This document shows positions 36,554-45,151 of a DNA stretch of 64,000 nt, one piece after another; positions within the stretch are counted from its first letter, which is position 1; each line of letters starts with the position of its first letter. This stretch comes from Pseudomonas morbosilactucae. Its GTDB lineage: Bacteria > Pseudomonadota > Gammaproteobacteria > Pseudomonadales > Pseudomonadaceae. The notes under the pieces are model-generated. The model searched no databases. It was not told the origin of the DNA and saw nothing but the letters and a program-made list of their open reading frames with translations. A program made the translations under genes and the position numbers. The stretch is from positions 1 to 64,000 of the forward strand of contig NZ_JALQCW010000090.1 in assembly GCF_023241715.1 (NCBI RefSeq). Direction: 5' to 3'.

Positions 36554-36566
36554 ACAGGTAGAAAAT

Positions 36567-37196
36567 GTGAGTCAATTTTTCCAGATTCATGCGGAAAACC
36601 CGCAAGCGCGCCTGATCAAGCAGGCGGTGGAAATCATCCGCTCGGGCGGCGTCGTGGTGTATCCCACTGACTCGTCGTACGCCATCGGCTGCCAGATGGG
36701 CGATAAAAGCGCGATTGAGCGCGTGCGCCGTCTGCGCCAATTGGACGACAAGCACAACTTTGCCCTGATCTGCAGCGACCTCTCGCAGTTGGGCCTGTTC
36801 GCCAAGATCGACACCGGCACTTTCCGGCTGCTCAAGGCCCATGTGCCTGGCCCCTACACCTTTATTCTCAACGCCACCCGCGAAGTGCCGCGGCTGTTGC
36901 TGCACCCCAAGCGCCGCACCATCGGCCTGCGGGTGCCGAGCAACCCGATTGCCCTGGCGCTGTTGGCCGAGCTGGGCGAGCCGCTGATGAGCGTCAGCCT
37001 GATCATGCCCGGTGACACTGAGGCGATGAGCGACCCCTATGAAATGCGCCAGTTGCTGGAGCATCAGGTGGACCTGATCATCGATGGCGGCTTTGGCAGC
37101 ATCGAGGCCTCCACCGTGATCAACCTGTCCGATGGCGAGCCGGAAGTGATTCGTGTTGGCTGTGGTGACCCGTCGCCGTTCATGGCTGAGGCCTAG
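36567..37196 (+). CDS. yciO: YciO (Sua5/YrdC-like) protein
   Basis: A 209-residue protein of the Sua5/YciO/YrdC fold, which binds nucleic acid or nucleotide. 'SQFFQIHAENPQARLIKQA' and 'GGVVVYPTDSSYAIGC' are near the N-terminus, and 'KRRTIGLRVPSNPIALALL' is in the middle. It matches YciO rather than the threonylcarbamoyl-AMP synthase TsaC by its N-terminus; YciO's role is less certain. The GTG at 36567 has AGG 8 nt upstream. It sits 13 bp after the PHP gene and directly precedes scpA. Confidence 0.9.
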   Translation: MSQFFQIHAENPQARLIKQAVEIIRSGGVVVYPTDSSYAIGCQMGDKSAIERVRRLRQLDDKHNFALICSDLSQLGLFAKIDTGTFRLLKAHVPGPYTFILNATREVPRLLLHPKRRTIGLRVPSNPIALALLAELGEPLMSVSLIMPGDTEAMSDPYEMRQLLEHQVDLIIDGGFGSIEASTVINLSDGEPEVIRVGCGDPSPFMAEA

Positions 37197-38015
37197 ATGT
37201 CCGCAGTGGAAGCCGTTGACGAGCAAGCGGGCGCCCAGCAGGAACTGCCGTTTGCCATGGTCTATGGCCAGGCGGTCATGGAAATGCCCCTGGATCTGTA
37301 CATTCCGCCGGACGCCCTGGAGGTCTTCCTCGAAGCCTTCGAAGGCCCGCTGGACTTGCTGCTGTACCTGATCCGCAAACAGAACATCAACATCCTCGAC
37401 ATCCCGGTCGCGGAAATCACCCGCCAATACATGGGTTACGTCGAGTTGATGCAGTCGGTGCGCCTGGAGCTGGCCGCCGAGTACCTGGTGATGGCGGCGA
37501 TGCTGGCCGAGATCAAGTCGCGCATGCTGCTGCCGCGTTCGGCCGAGGTCGAAGAGGAAGAAGACGACCCCCGGGCCGAGCTGATCCGGCGTCTGCAGGA
37601 GTACGAGCGCTTCAAGGCTGCCGCTGAGGGTATCGACGGCTTGAGCCGGGTCGGTCGCGACGTCATCGTGCCCAAGCTCGACGCCCCGGAAGCCCGGGCG
37701 CGCAAGCTGCTGCCAGACGTGGCCCTGGAAGAGGTGTTGCTGTCCATGGCCGAAGTCCTGCGGCGTGGCGACATGTTTGAAAGTCACCAGGTCAGCCGCG
37801 AAGCCTTGTCCACCCGCGAACGCATGAGTGACGTGCTGGAGCGCCTCAAGGGCGGTGGTTTCGTGCCTTTTGTCGAACTGTTCACCGCCGAAGAAGGGCG
37901 CCTGGGTGTGGTAGTGACCTTTATGGCGATTCTCGAACTGGTCAAGGAATCCCTGGTCGAGCTGGTGCAGAATGAGCCCTTTACCGCCATCCATGTGCGG
38001 GCGCGAGCCGAATAA
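37197..38015 (+). CDS. scpA: Segregation and condensation protein A
   Basis: A 272-residue kleisin of the Smc-ScpAB condensin. 'DALEVFLEAFEGPLDLLLYLIRKQNINILDIP' is the conserved N-terminal Smc-contact helix, 'AAEYLVMAAMLAEIKSRMLLP' follows, and the C-terminal winged helix ends in 'ILELVKESLVEL'. The ATG begins right after the yciO stop (TAG, then ATG). It forms a unit with scpB 12 bp downstream. Pseudomonads also carry MukB/MksB systems; ScpAB works with Smc. Confidence 0.95.
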   Translation: MSAVEAVDEQAGAQQELPFAMVYGQAVMEMPLDLYIPPDALEVFLEAFEGPLDLLLYLIRKQNINILDIPVAEITRQYMGYVELMQSVRLELAAEYLVMAAMLAEIKSRMLLPRSAEVEEEEDDPRAELIRRLQEYERFKAAAEGIDGLSRVGRDVIVPKLDAPEARARKLLPDVALEEVLLSMAEVLRRGDMFESHQVSREALSTRERMSDVLERLKGGGFVPFVELFTAEEGRLGVVVTFMAILELVKESLVELVQNEPFTAIHVRARAE

Positions 38016-38027
38016 CGAGCTGAAACA

Positions 38028-39044
38028 ATGAATCTGAATGAACCCCGCGAGCTGGCGCCACTGCTTGAAGCCTTTCTGTTGGCCTCGGGAAAACCCCAAT
38101 CCATGGAGCGCCTGTTCGAACTCTTCGAAGAGGCCGAGCGTCCTGAGCCGCCTGTGTTCAAGAAAGCCTTGGCGTTGCTGGCCAAGTCCTGCGATGGGCG
38201 CGCCTTTGAACTCAAGGAGGTGGCGTCGGGTTACCGCCTGCAAGTGCGCGAAAAGTTCGCGCCGTGGGTGGGTCGCCTGTGGGAGGAGCGCCCCCAGCGC
38301 TATTCCCGCGCCATGCTGGAAACCCTGGCCCTGATTGCTTACCGCCAGCCCATCACTCGGGGTGAAATCGAGGACGTGCGGGGCGTGGCGGTCAACAGCC
38401 AGATCGTCAAGACCCTGCTGGAGCGGGAGTGGATTCGCGTGGTGGGCCATCGCGATGTACCCGGTCGGCCGGCGATGTTCGCCACCACCAAAGCCTTTCT
38501 CGATCACTTCAACCTGAAGAACCTCGACGACTTGCCGCCCCTGGCGGAGTTACGCGAGATCGAGACCGAGCCGGTACTGGAGTTCGACGATGTGCCGGTT
38601 CCTGCGCACCTGCAGGCCCTGGCCGATGCCACGGCAGAGCCGGAAGAGCCCAAGGAAGAGACCAGTTTCCATACCCTGCTGCTGGAACTGGATTCGATGG
38701 AGGAAGGGATCAAGACCGACTTTGACGACCTGCATCGCGATGGCCTGTCGGCGCCGTTCGAGCCGGACGCCGAGTTCCGCCTCGATAGCCCGTCGTCGCC
38801 ACCGGTCGACACACCGCCGCTGGAGACTGAGGTCGCCGCCCCTGAACCAGAACCAGAATCAGAGTTTGAACCCGAGCAACCGGCGCCCGTCGATGCCGAG
38901 GACGATGTGCTGGGTGTCGCTGAAGCCCGAGCCAAGCTGCTGGCCGCGGTCGCGGCCCTGGAGCCTGAGCTGAGTGAAGAAGAGGCTGAAGCCCTGGCCC
39001 TGGCCGAAGCTATTGAAAACGAACGCCGCCTGTTCGACGACTAA
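38028..39044 (+). CDS. scpB: Segregation and condensation protein B
   Basis: A 338-residue protein. The N-terminal ~180 residues hold the two winged helices of ScpB ('PLLEAFLLASGKPQSMERLFELF', 'LETLALIAYRQPITRGEIEDVRGVAV', 'GRPAMFATTKAFLDHFNLKNLDDLPPL'). A long acidic, Pro/Glu-rich tail (about residues 195-338) follows, far beyond the usual ~190-residue core. The tail is low-complexity and probably disordered. It is the partner of ScpA in the condensin complex. Confidence 0.94.
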   Translation: MNLNEPRELAPLLEAFLLASGKPQSMERLFELFEEAERPEPPVFKKALALLAKSCDGRAFELKEVASGYRLQVREKFAPWVGRLWEERPQRYSRAMLETLALIAYRQPITRGEIEDVRGVAVNSQIVKTLLEREWIRVVGHRDVPGRPAMFATTKAFLDHFNLKNLDDLPPLAELREIETEPVLEFDDVPVPAHLQALADATAEPEEPKEETSFHTLLLELDSMEEGIKTDFDDLHRDGLSAPFEPDAEFRLDSPSSPPVDTPPLETEVAAPEPEPESEFEPEQPAPVDAEDDVLGVAEARAKLLAAVAALEPELSEEEAEALALAEAIENERRLFDD

Positions 39045-39091
39045 CCTTGCAGGCGCTTTCGCCGGCCAGCCGGTTCCTACGGAGGTGCGTG

Positions 39092-39283
39092 ATGAGTGGT
39101 GCCAAGGATCCCTGCATCAGCCTTTGCAAGTTCAGTGATGACATCTGCATCGGCTGCGGTCGCAGCAAGCGCGAGATCAAGGCCTGGAAGAAACTCGACA
39201 AGGCCGAACGCCGCCTGGTGCTGGCCGAAGCCGCGCAGCGCCTGCTGAAACTGCGCGCCACCGGCCGGCGGAAAAAAGCCTGA
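39092..39283 (+). CDS. DUF1289 small cysteine-rich protein
   Basis: A 63-residue protein 'MSGAKDPCISLCKFSDDIC...' with four cysteines (CISLC and CIGCG), the DUF1289 pattern, possibly a zinc or Fe-S site. A strong ribosome-binding site GGAGGTG precedes ATG 39092. It lies between scpB and rluB on the same strand. Function unknown. Confidence 0.85.
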   Translation: MSGAKDPCISLCKFSDDICIGCGRSKREIKAWKKLDKAERRLVLAEAAQRLLKLRATGRRKKA

Positions 39284-39428
39284 GTGCCGACTTATCCGCT
39301 AGTCTCTGATGCGCAACCGCTGTCATGAGCGTATGATTCGCGACCCTTTGGCGATCCCTTCGCCACAAGACCTGTTTTCCACGCTTCAGGCCATTCGCGC
39401 CTGAACCGACACACCGGGAGGTGCCCAG

Positions 39429-40637
39429 ATGAGTGATAACGACCAGAAAGACAGCCAGGAAATCGGCCCAGCAGGCGAAAAACTGCAGAAAGTCCTCGCC
39501 CGTATCGGCGTCGGCTCGCGCCGCGACGTTGAGTCCTGGATCAGCCAGGGCCGCATCAAGGTCAATGGCAAAGATGCCACCCTTGGCCTGCGCGTCGACC
39601 TGCATGACGCCATCTCCATCGATGGCAAGGTGATCAAGCGTGAAGAGGCTGCCGAATCGGTACGCCGCGTGATCATGTACAACAAACCCGACGGCGAAAT
39701 CTGCACCCGTGACGACCCGGAAGGCCGTCCGACCGTGTTCGACAAGCTGCCGCGCCCGAAAGAAGGCCGCTGGATCAACATCGGCCGCCTGGACATCAAC
39801 ACCACCGGCTTGCTGATGTTCACCACTGACGGTGAGCTGGCCAACCGCCTGATGCACCCGTCCTACGAGATGGACCGCGAGTACGCAGTGCGTGTGCGTG
39901 GTGAAGTCGACGACGAGATGATCGAGCGCCTGAAAGCCGGCGTGGTTCTCGAAGACGGCCCGGCCAAGTTCACCGACATCAAGCAGGCTCCAGGTGGTGA
40001 AGGTTTCAACCACTGGTACCACTGCGTGGTGATGGAAGGCCGCAACCGTGAAGTACGGCGCCTGTGGGAGTCCCAGGGCCTGGTGGTCAGCCGCCTGAAG
40101 CGCGTGCGTTTCGGCCCGGTGTTCCTCAATTCCGACCTGCCGATGGGGCGCTGGCGTGAAATGACTCAGTACGAGGTGGATATCCTCAGTGCTGAAGTCG
40201 GCCTGACCCCGGTGGCAATGCCGCAACTGAACGCCAAGAGCAAGGACAAGCTGGAGCGTATGCAGCGTAAATCCTCGCGTCCGGTGGGCAAGAGCGAGCG
40301 CGTGCGGACTTTGCGTCCCGCCAATGGCGCGCCAGCCGGCGCACCTCGCCCGGCCCGCGAGCCGCAGATCGAAGGCGAGCGTCCGGCGCGCAAGCCGGCT
40401 GCACGCCAAGATGGCGAGCGTGGCCCACGTACACCGCGTCCTGCGGGCCGTGGCGAGTCGGGTCGCGGTACGCCGGTGGCTGATCGTCCAGCGGACAACA
40501 AGCGTCCGGCCAAGCCTGCGCCGAAGTCCAAGCGGCCAAGCCTGGTGCTGGACAAGGACGCACCGTCGGGCAAGCGCCGTGGCGCCCCGGCCGGTTCCGG
40601 CCAGCGCCCGGGCTTTGGTCGGCGGAAGCCGGAGTAA
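39429..40637 (+). CDS. rluB: 23S rRNA pseudouridine(2605) synthase
   Basis: A 402-residue pseudouridine synthase of the RsuA/RluB family, which makes pseudouridine 2605 in 23S rRNA. S4 RNA-binding domain at the N-terminus ('KLQKVLARIGVGSRRDVE'), catalytic motif 'GRLDINTTGLLMFT' with the active-site Asp, then 'EGRNREVRRLW'. The core ends about residue 260; the remaining ~140 residues are a Lys/Arg/Pro/Gly-rich tail with no predicted fold, probably for RNA contact. RBS GGGAGG precedes the ATG. A rho-independent terminator follows. Confidence 0.94.
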   Translation: MSDNDQKDSQEIGPAGEKLQKVLARIGVGSRRDVESWISQGRIKVNGKDATLGLRVDLHDAISIDGKVIKREEAAESVRRVIMYNKPDGEICTRDDPEGRPTVFDKLPRPKEGRWINIGRLDINTTGLLMFTTDGELANRLMHPSYEMDREYAVRVRGEVDDEMIERLKAGVVLEDGPAKFTDIKQAPGGEGFNHWYHCVVMEGRNREVRRLWESQGLVVSRLKRVRFGPVFLNSDLPMGRWREMTQYEVDILSAEVGLTPVAMPQLNAKSKDKLERMQRKSSRPVGKSERVRTLRPANGAPAGAPRPAREPQIEGERPARKPAARQDGERGPRTPRPAGRGESGRGTPVADRPADNKRPAKPAPKSKRPSLVLDKDAPSGKRRGAPAGSGQRPGFGRRKPE

Positions 40638-40676
40638 GCTCGCGGTAAGCTTTCGAGCTTCGAGCGGCAAGTGAAG

Positions 40677-40706
40677 AACGCCAACCTCAGGGTTGGCGTT
40701 TTTTTT
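40677..40706 (+). terminator. Rho-independent terminator after rluB
   Basis: Perfect 10-bp stem AACGCCAACC (40677-40686) and GGTTGGCGTT (40691-40700), loop TCAG, then an uninterrupted T run. It terminates the transcript ending with rluB. Confidence 0.92.
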
Positions 40707-40928
40707 GGGGGTGCGTGGTGGGGCGAGAGGGTTGAGGCGTCGGCGTCTGGCAGCTGGGGTTCAGGCGTGTACAATGCGCGGCGTTTTAACGGTCACCCAA
40801 CTGATGCATGACCGTTCATAACACGTTGAACTCCTGGTGCCTGCGCTGGGGTTTGATCCGCGTTGCTTAAGCCGTCCTGCGGCAGCAACGTCTATCGAAC
40901 ATCATCAACCCTTGCGTGAGACCCCTTC

Positions 40929-42350
40929 ATGAGTGGACCCAACGCTGCTTCAGGCGAGCTGAAGCGCGGCCTGAAAAATCGTCATATCCAATTGATCGCC
41001 CTCGGTGGCGCGATTGGTACCGGCCTGTTCCTCGGCTCTGCCGGGGTGCTCAAGTCCGCCGGCCCGTCGATGATCCTCGGCTATGCCATCTGCGGTTTTA
41101 TCGCCTTCATGATCATGCGCCAGCTCGGCGAGATGATTGTCGAAGAGCCCGTAGCCGGCTCCTTCAGCCACTTCGCCCATCAATACTGGGGCGGCTTCGC
41201 CGGTTTTCTGTCGGGCTGGAACTGCTGGATTCTCTACATCCTGGTGGGCATGTCGGAGCTCACGGCAGTGGGCAAGTACGTGCACTACTGGTGGCCCGAC
41301 GTGCCGACCTGGGTCTCGGCCGCCGTGTTCTTCGTGATGATCAATGCGATCAACCTGGCCAACGTCAAAGTCTTCGGCGAAGCCGAGTTCTGGTTCGCCA
41401 TCATCAAGGTGGTGGCCATCGTCGGCATGATCGCCCTGGGCAGCTACCTGCTGGTCAGCGGCCATGGCGGCCCGCAGGCTTCGGTGAGCAACCTCTGGGA
41501 GCACGGCGGGTTCTTCCCTAATGGGGTCAGCGGCCTGGTGATGGCCATGGCGATCATCATGTTTTCCTTCGGTGGCCTGGAAATGCTTGGCTTTACCGCT
41601 GCCGAGGCCGACCAGCCGAAGACCGTGATTCCCAAGGCGATCAATCAGGTGATCTATCGCATCTTGATTTTCTACATCGGCGCCCTGGTGGTGCTGTTGT
41701 CCCTGACGCCTTGGGACAGCCTGCTGGCGACCCTCAATGCGTCCGGCGATGCCTACAGCGGCAGCCCGTTTGTCCAAGTGTTCTCGATGCTGGGCAGCAG
41801 CACCGCGGCGCAGATTCTCAATTTCGTGGTCCTGACTGCAGCCCTGTCGGTCTATAACAGCGGCACTTACTGCAACAGCCGCATGTTGTTGGGCATGGCC
41901 GAGCAGGGCGATGCGCCGAAGGTCCTGGCCAAGATCGACAAGCGCGGCGTGCCGGTGCTGTCGATCCTTGCATCAGCAGTGGTGACGTTCATTGCGGTGG
42001 TGCTCAACTACCTGATTCCGCAGCATGCCCTGGAGCTGCTGATGTCCCTGGTGGTGGCGACCCTGGTGATCAACTGGGCGATGATCAGCTACTCGCACCT
42101 CAAGTTCCGCCAGCACATGAATCGCACCCGGCAAACGCCGTTGTTCAAGGCCTTGTGGTACCCCTACGGCAACTACTTCTGCCTGGCGTTCGTGGTGTTT
42201 ATCCTCGGCATCATGCTGATGATCCCGGGCATTCAGGTGTCCGTGTACGCGATCCCGGTGTGGTTGGTGTTTATGTGGGGCTGCTACTGGATCAAGAACA
42301 CGCGCCGTGCCCAGGGCCCACAATCGGCGGCCAACACTTCGCTGAAATAG
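40929..42350 (+). CDS. aroP: Aromatic amino acid permease (AroP-like)
   Basis: A 473-residue APC-family permease with about twelve helices. 'LKRGLKNRHIQLIALGGAIG' and 'GTGLFLGSAGVLKSAGPSM' at the start, 'EEPVAGSFSHFAHQYWGGFAG', 'NVKVFGEAEFWFAIIKVVAI' and 'SFGGLEMLGFTAAEAD' are nearly those of E. coli AroP (recalled). It would import phenylalanine, tyrosine and tryptophan. The nearby phhAB/phhR genes catabolise and regulate phenylalanine, which fits. A hairpin terminator follows. The 290 bp upstream hold the rluB terminator and no gene. Confidence 0.9.
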   Translation: MSGPNAASGELKRGLKNRHIQLIALGGAIGTGLFLGSAGVLKSAGPSMILGYAICGFIAFMIMRQLGEMIVEEPVAGSFSHFAHQYWGGFAGFLSGWNCWILYILVGMSELTAVGKYVHYWWPDVPTWVSAAVFFVMINAINLANVKVFGEAEFWFAIIKVVAIVGMIALGSYLLVSGHGGPQASVSNLWEHGGFFPNGVSGLVMAMAIIMFSFGGLEMLGFTAAEADQPKTVIPKAINQVIYRILIFYIGALVVLLSLTPWDSLLATLNASGDAYSGSPFVQVFSMLGSSTAAQILNFVVLTAALSVYNSGTYCNSRMLLGMAEQGDAPKVLAKIDKRGVPVLSILASAVVTFIAVVLNYLIPQHALELLMSLVVATLVINWAMISYSHLKFRQHMNRTRQTPLFKALWYPYGNYFCLAFVVFILGIMLMIPGIQVSVYAIPVWLVFMWGCYWIKNTRRAQGPQSAANTSLK

Positions 42351-42367
42351 CGCCTCAGCTTACCCCG

Positions 42368-42393
42368 ACAAACCCGGCCCCGGCCGGGTTTGT
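42368..42393 (+). terminator. Hairpin terminator after aroP
   Basis: Perfect 12-bp inverted repeat (ACAAACCCGGCC at 42368-42379, GGCCGGGTTTGT at 42382-42393) with only two bases between the arms, 17 nt after the aroP stop. The following T tract is weak (TCATTTCT). Confidence 0.6.
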
Positions 42394-42438
42394 CATTTCT
42401 GGCGTATCCTGTGGGCCCTTAACACGGATACCCGTTCC

Positions 42439-42852
42439 ATGCTGGTGATTTCCAACAACGTGCACCTGGCCGATGCCGAGATCGAATTGACTGCCATTCG
42501 TGCCCAGGGCGCCGGTGGGCAGAACGTCAACAAGGTCTCCAGCGCTGTGCACCTGCGCTTTGACATCCCCGCGTCGTCCTTGCCGCCGTTCTATAAGGAA
42601 CGCCTGCTGGCCCTGAGTGACAGCCGTATCACCAGCGACGGCGTGATCATCATCAAGGCCCAGCAATACCGCACCCAGGAGCAGAATCGCGCCGATGCCC
42701 TGGAGCGCCTTACCGAGCTGATCCTCAGTGCCACCAAGGTGGAAAAGAAACGCCGTCCGACCAAGCCGACCCTGGGCTCGAAGAAGCGTCGCCTGGAATC
42801 CAAGACCAAGCGCGGCAGCATCAAGGCCGGTCGCGGCAAGGTGGATTTCTAG
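42439..42852 (+). CDS. arfB: Alternative ribosome-rescue factor ArfB (YaeJ)
   Basis: A 137-residue peptidyl-tRNA hydrolase that frees ribosomes stalled at mRNA ends. The release-factor GGQ motif is at residues 26-28 ('RAQGAGGQNVNKVSSAV'). The C-terminus is a basic tail ('KPTLGSKKRRLESKTKRGSI...'), which in ArfB enters the mRNA channel. The 3' end overlaps the convergent MFS gene by 4 bp. Confidence 0.95.
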   Translation: MLVISNNVHLADAEIELTAIRAQGAGGQNVNKVSSAVHLRFDIPASSLPPFYKERLLALSDSRITSDGVIIIKAQQYRTQEQNRADALERLTELILSATKVEKKRRPTKPTLGSKKRRLESKTKRGSIKAGRGKVDF

Positions 42853-44048
42853 CGCGCGTCGCGTTCTTCGCGGTACTTCGGCGCCTGGTGATACAGGTAA
42901 AGGCTGAGCAGCAAGCCGCTGAGGGCGGCGATGGCGGCGAACAGGAAGATCGAGGCGAAGCCGAAGCCGGCGGCGATCGCTCCTGCCAGCGGGCCGGTAA
43001 TCCCCAGTGACAGGTCGATAAACAGCGAATAGGCACCCACCGCAGCCCCGCGGCTGGAGGCCGGCACCAGGTTTACCGCCTCGACCCCCAGGGCCGGGAA
43101 CACCAGGGAGAAGCCGAAGCCACTCAAGGCTGCGCCCGCCAGGGCCCAATGGGCGTCAGGCGCCAGCCATAGCAGCAATAGCCCGAGGGTTTCCACCGAG
43201 AGGCAGGCGATGGCCACACGAAAACCGCCCAGGCGGTTGATCAGATTGCCGAACAGCAGCCGTGCGCCAATAAAGCTGGCGCCGAACAGGCTCAGGCACA
43301 GCACCGCGTTGGACCAGTGCTGGGCGGTGTAATACAGGGTGATAAAGGTGGCGATGGTGCCGAAGCCGATGGAGCCCAGGGCCAGGCCGCAACCGTGGGG
43401 CAGCACCCGCCCCAGCACATGCATGAAGGGCAGGCGTTCACCGGCAACGATGGGCGCAGCGACTTTAGGCCAGGCCAGTGCCAGACCGATCACCGCCAGC
43501 AGGATGATGCTCACGCCCATGCTCCAGAGTCCCAGCCGGTCCACCAGCCAAACCCCGAATGGCGCGCCGATGGCCAGTGCGCCGTAGCTGGCGATACCGT
43601 TCCAGGAAATCACCTTGGCCGTGTTTTGCGCGCCGACCCGGCCGATACCCCAGCCGATGGAGCCCGAGCCCACCAGGCTCTCCGCGCTGCCCAGCACCAG
43701 TCGGCCGATCAACAGGCACGCCAGGCTCAGTGCCGGAAGGTTGTGCAGCCATGCCGAAAGCAGCATGAATACGCCGCTCAGGCCGCAACCGGCAAGGCCG
43801 TACATCACTGCGCGCTTGCTGCCCAGGTTGTCGATGATTTTGCCGGCGTAGGGTCGGCTGAGCAGGGTGGCCAGGTACTGCACGCTGATCACCAGGCCGG
43901 CGATCACCGCACCGAAGCCCAGGTCGCTGTGGACGTAGCCCGGCAATACGGCCAGGGGAATGCCGATGTTCAGGTAGCCGATAAAGGTGAAAAGGACGAT
44001 GGAAACGACTTGCAGCGTGACCGCCATGGGTCGCTGGGTATCTGGCAT
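42849..44048 (-). CDS. MFS transporter (YhhS/YfcJ-like)
   Basis: A 399-residue major facilitator with twelve hydrophobic helices. The motif 'SRPYAGKIIDNLGSKRAVMYG' between helices 2 and 3 is the MFS signature. The overall pattern resembles the YhhS/YfcJ drug-efflux subgroup (family name from memory of this arrangement). The substrate is not predictable. It overlaps arfB by 4 bp in convergent orientation. Confidence 0.85.
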   Translation of the reverse strand: MPDTQRPMAVTLQVVSIVLFTFIGYLNIGIPLAVLPGYVHSDLGFGAVIAGLVISVQYLATLLSRPYAGKIIDNLGSKRAVMYGLAGCGLSGVFMLLSAWLHNLPALSLACLLIGRLVLGSAESLVGSGSIGWGIGRVGAQNTAKVISWNGIASYGALAIGAPFGVWLVDRLGLWSMGVSIILLAVIGLALAWPKVAAPIVAGERLPFMHVLGRVLPHGCGLALGSIGFGTIATFITLYYTAQHWSNAVLCLSLFGASFIGARLLFGNLINRLGGFRVAIACLSVETLGLLLLWLAPDAHWALAGAALSGFGFSLVFPALGVEAVNLVPASSRGAAVGAYSLFIDLSLGITGPLAGAIAAGFGFASIFLFAAIAALSGLLLSLYLYHQAPKYREERDAR

Positions 44049-44163
44049 GGGTAAAGGTCCACTGGCGCAGCAGGATAGATAGGCTGCTTATGATACCGAT
44101 GCTTGGGGGGAATCTGGGGTAGAAATCGACGCGCTGTTCAGATGTTTCTGTGCGTGGAGACGA

Positions 44164-44346
44164 TCAGGGCTGATCGGGTGCCAGCAATTGGGTGGTGACC
44201 AGGGCGGCAAGGGCGTTTTCCTGAGTGCCGAAACGGGCCAGCAGGACGGCCTGCTTTTCTTTGCTGAGACGGTTCCAGACGTCGATCATTTTTTCCGCGG
44301 TGCCAATCAGGACGCTGGCTTGGGTTTCGCTGGAGTGGTCGGTCAT
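44164..44346 (-). CDS. Small hypothetical protein
   Basis: A 60-residue protein 'MTDHSSETQASVLIGTAEKM...' with helical 'MIDVWNRLSKEKQAVLLARFG' and a short acidic end. I do not recognise its family. ATG 44346 is preferred since GAG lies 7 nt upstream; ATG 44358 is also possible. The frame extends to 44391, but that start lies inside a hairpin (44377-44410). It is downstream of another small gene on the same strand. Confidence 0.55.
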   Translation of the reverse strand: MTDHSSETQASVLIGTAEKMIDVWNRLSKEKQAVLLARFGTQENALAALVTTQLLAPDQP

Positions 44347-44376
44347 GGTCGGGCTCATTGGCAGGTGTTTCAGGCG

Positions 44377-44410
44377 GTGTGGAAAGCGCATGAAGGAGCG
44401 CTTTCCACAC
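44377..44410. repeat. Perfect 13-bp inverted repeat between two small genes
   Basis: GTGTGGAAAGCGC (44377-44389) and GCGCTTTCCACAC (44398-44410) with an 8-nt loop. No T run follows in either direction, so it is more likely an RNA hairpin or attenuator than a standard terminator. Confidence 0.6.
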
Positions 44411-44426
44411 GGTCTGGAGTGCTTTT

Positions 44427-44555
44427 TCAGTCTTCGCTGTCGGCCTTGCGGCTGTCGGCAGATTTCGGCTCGGGCTGTTGGGCGCCGGCTTGTTGCGGGG
44501 TTGTCTGCTCAGTTTCGTGCAGGCTTGGGAAGGGGAGATTAGGAATCTCGTGCAT
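44427..44555 (-). CDS. 42-residue small protein with strong ribosome-binding site
   Basis: Open frame 'MHEIPNLPFPSLHETEQ...' of 42 residues, rich in Pro/Gln/Glu and ending in Asp. GAGGAG (44564-44569) is spaced 8 nt before the ATG, which is the main reason to call it. It lies between two hairpins and upstream of the 60-residue gene. No family is recognised and no structure is predicted. Confidence 0.55.
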   Translation of the reverse strand: MHEIPNLPFPSLHETEQTTPQQAGAQQPEPKSADSRKADSED

Positions 44556-44662
44556 GTTCGTTGCTCCTCGCAAGGTCTGTTTTTTAAATCGCTGGGTAGA
44601 TCCGCGCTTTTAAAAAGCCTGGGCAGGATACAGCACTGGAAATGACAATTAGATTTTTTATC

Positions 44663-44700
44663 GCCCCTTGGGGATGAAAGGGATTTCATCCTCAAGGGGC
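44663..44700. repeat. 17-bp inverted repeat downstream of phhB
   Basis: Arms at 44663-44679 and 44684-44700 (GCCCCTTGGGGATGAAA and its complement with one mismatch), separated by GGGA. It lies 25 bp after the phhB stop. An A run, not a T run, follows in the phhB direction, so it may act as a processing or stability hairpin. Confidence 0.55.
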
Positions 44701-44725
44701 GCGCGGGCAATTCCCTTGAAGAGTA

Positions 44726-45082
44726 TTACTTGCGGCCTTCGGCGGTCTGGGCCACTTCATCGGTGCGGGCGGCCATGATGAAGTCGTTGCGGTGCAGGCC
44801 TTTGATCGAGTGGCTCCACCAAGTCACGGTGACTTTGCCCCATTCGGTGAGCAGGCCCGGGTGGTGGCCTTCGGCTTCGGAGATTTCGCCCATGGCATTG
44901 GTGAACGCCAGGGCAAATTTGAAGTTCTTGAACAGGAAGACTTTCTCCAGTTGCATCACGCCGTCGCGGACCTCGATGTTCCAGTCCGGGATCTGCTTGA
45001 TCAATACCGGCAGTTCTTCGTCGCTGACTTGCGGTGCGTCGGCGCGGCAGGCTTCGCAGTGGGCTTGGTTGAGAGCGGTCAT
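44726..45082 (-). CDS. phhB: Pterin-4a-carbinolamine dehydratase
   Basis: A 118-residue enzyme that recycles the pterin cofactor of phenylalanine hydroxylase. The active-site motif 'EGHHPGLLTEWGKVTVTWWSHS' carries the catalytic histidines. 'FKNFKFALAFTNAMGEISE' is also typical. It lies 69 bp downstream of phhA in the same direction, the usual phhAB operon. No phhC aminotransferase gene follows, in contrast to P. aeruginosa. Confidence 0.95.
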   Translation of the reverse strand: MTALNQAHCEACRADAPQVSDEELPVLIKQIPDWNIEVRDGVMQLEKVFLFKNFKFALAFTNAMGEISEAEGHHPGLLTEWGKVTVTWWSHSIKGLHRNDFIMAARTDEVAQTAEGRK

Positions 45083-45151
45083 GGTGGGTTCCTGGGTTGA
45101 ATGCTGGTTGGCGATGATGGGGTTGGCAGGCAGCGCGGGAGGGCTACCGGT

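Noticed and set aside
36537..38507. 656-codon minus-strand open frame across yciO, scpA and scpB
   Set aside because: Antisense to three well-supported genes, with a low-complexity Gln/His/Gly-rich product; no ribosome-binding site or motif.
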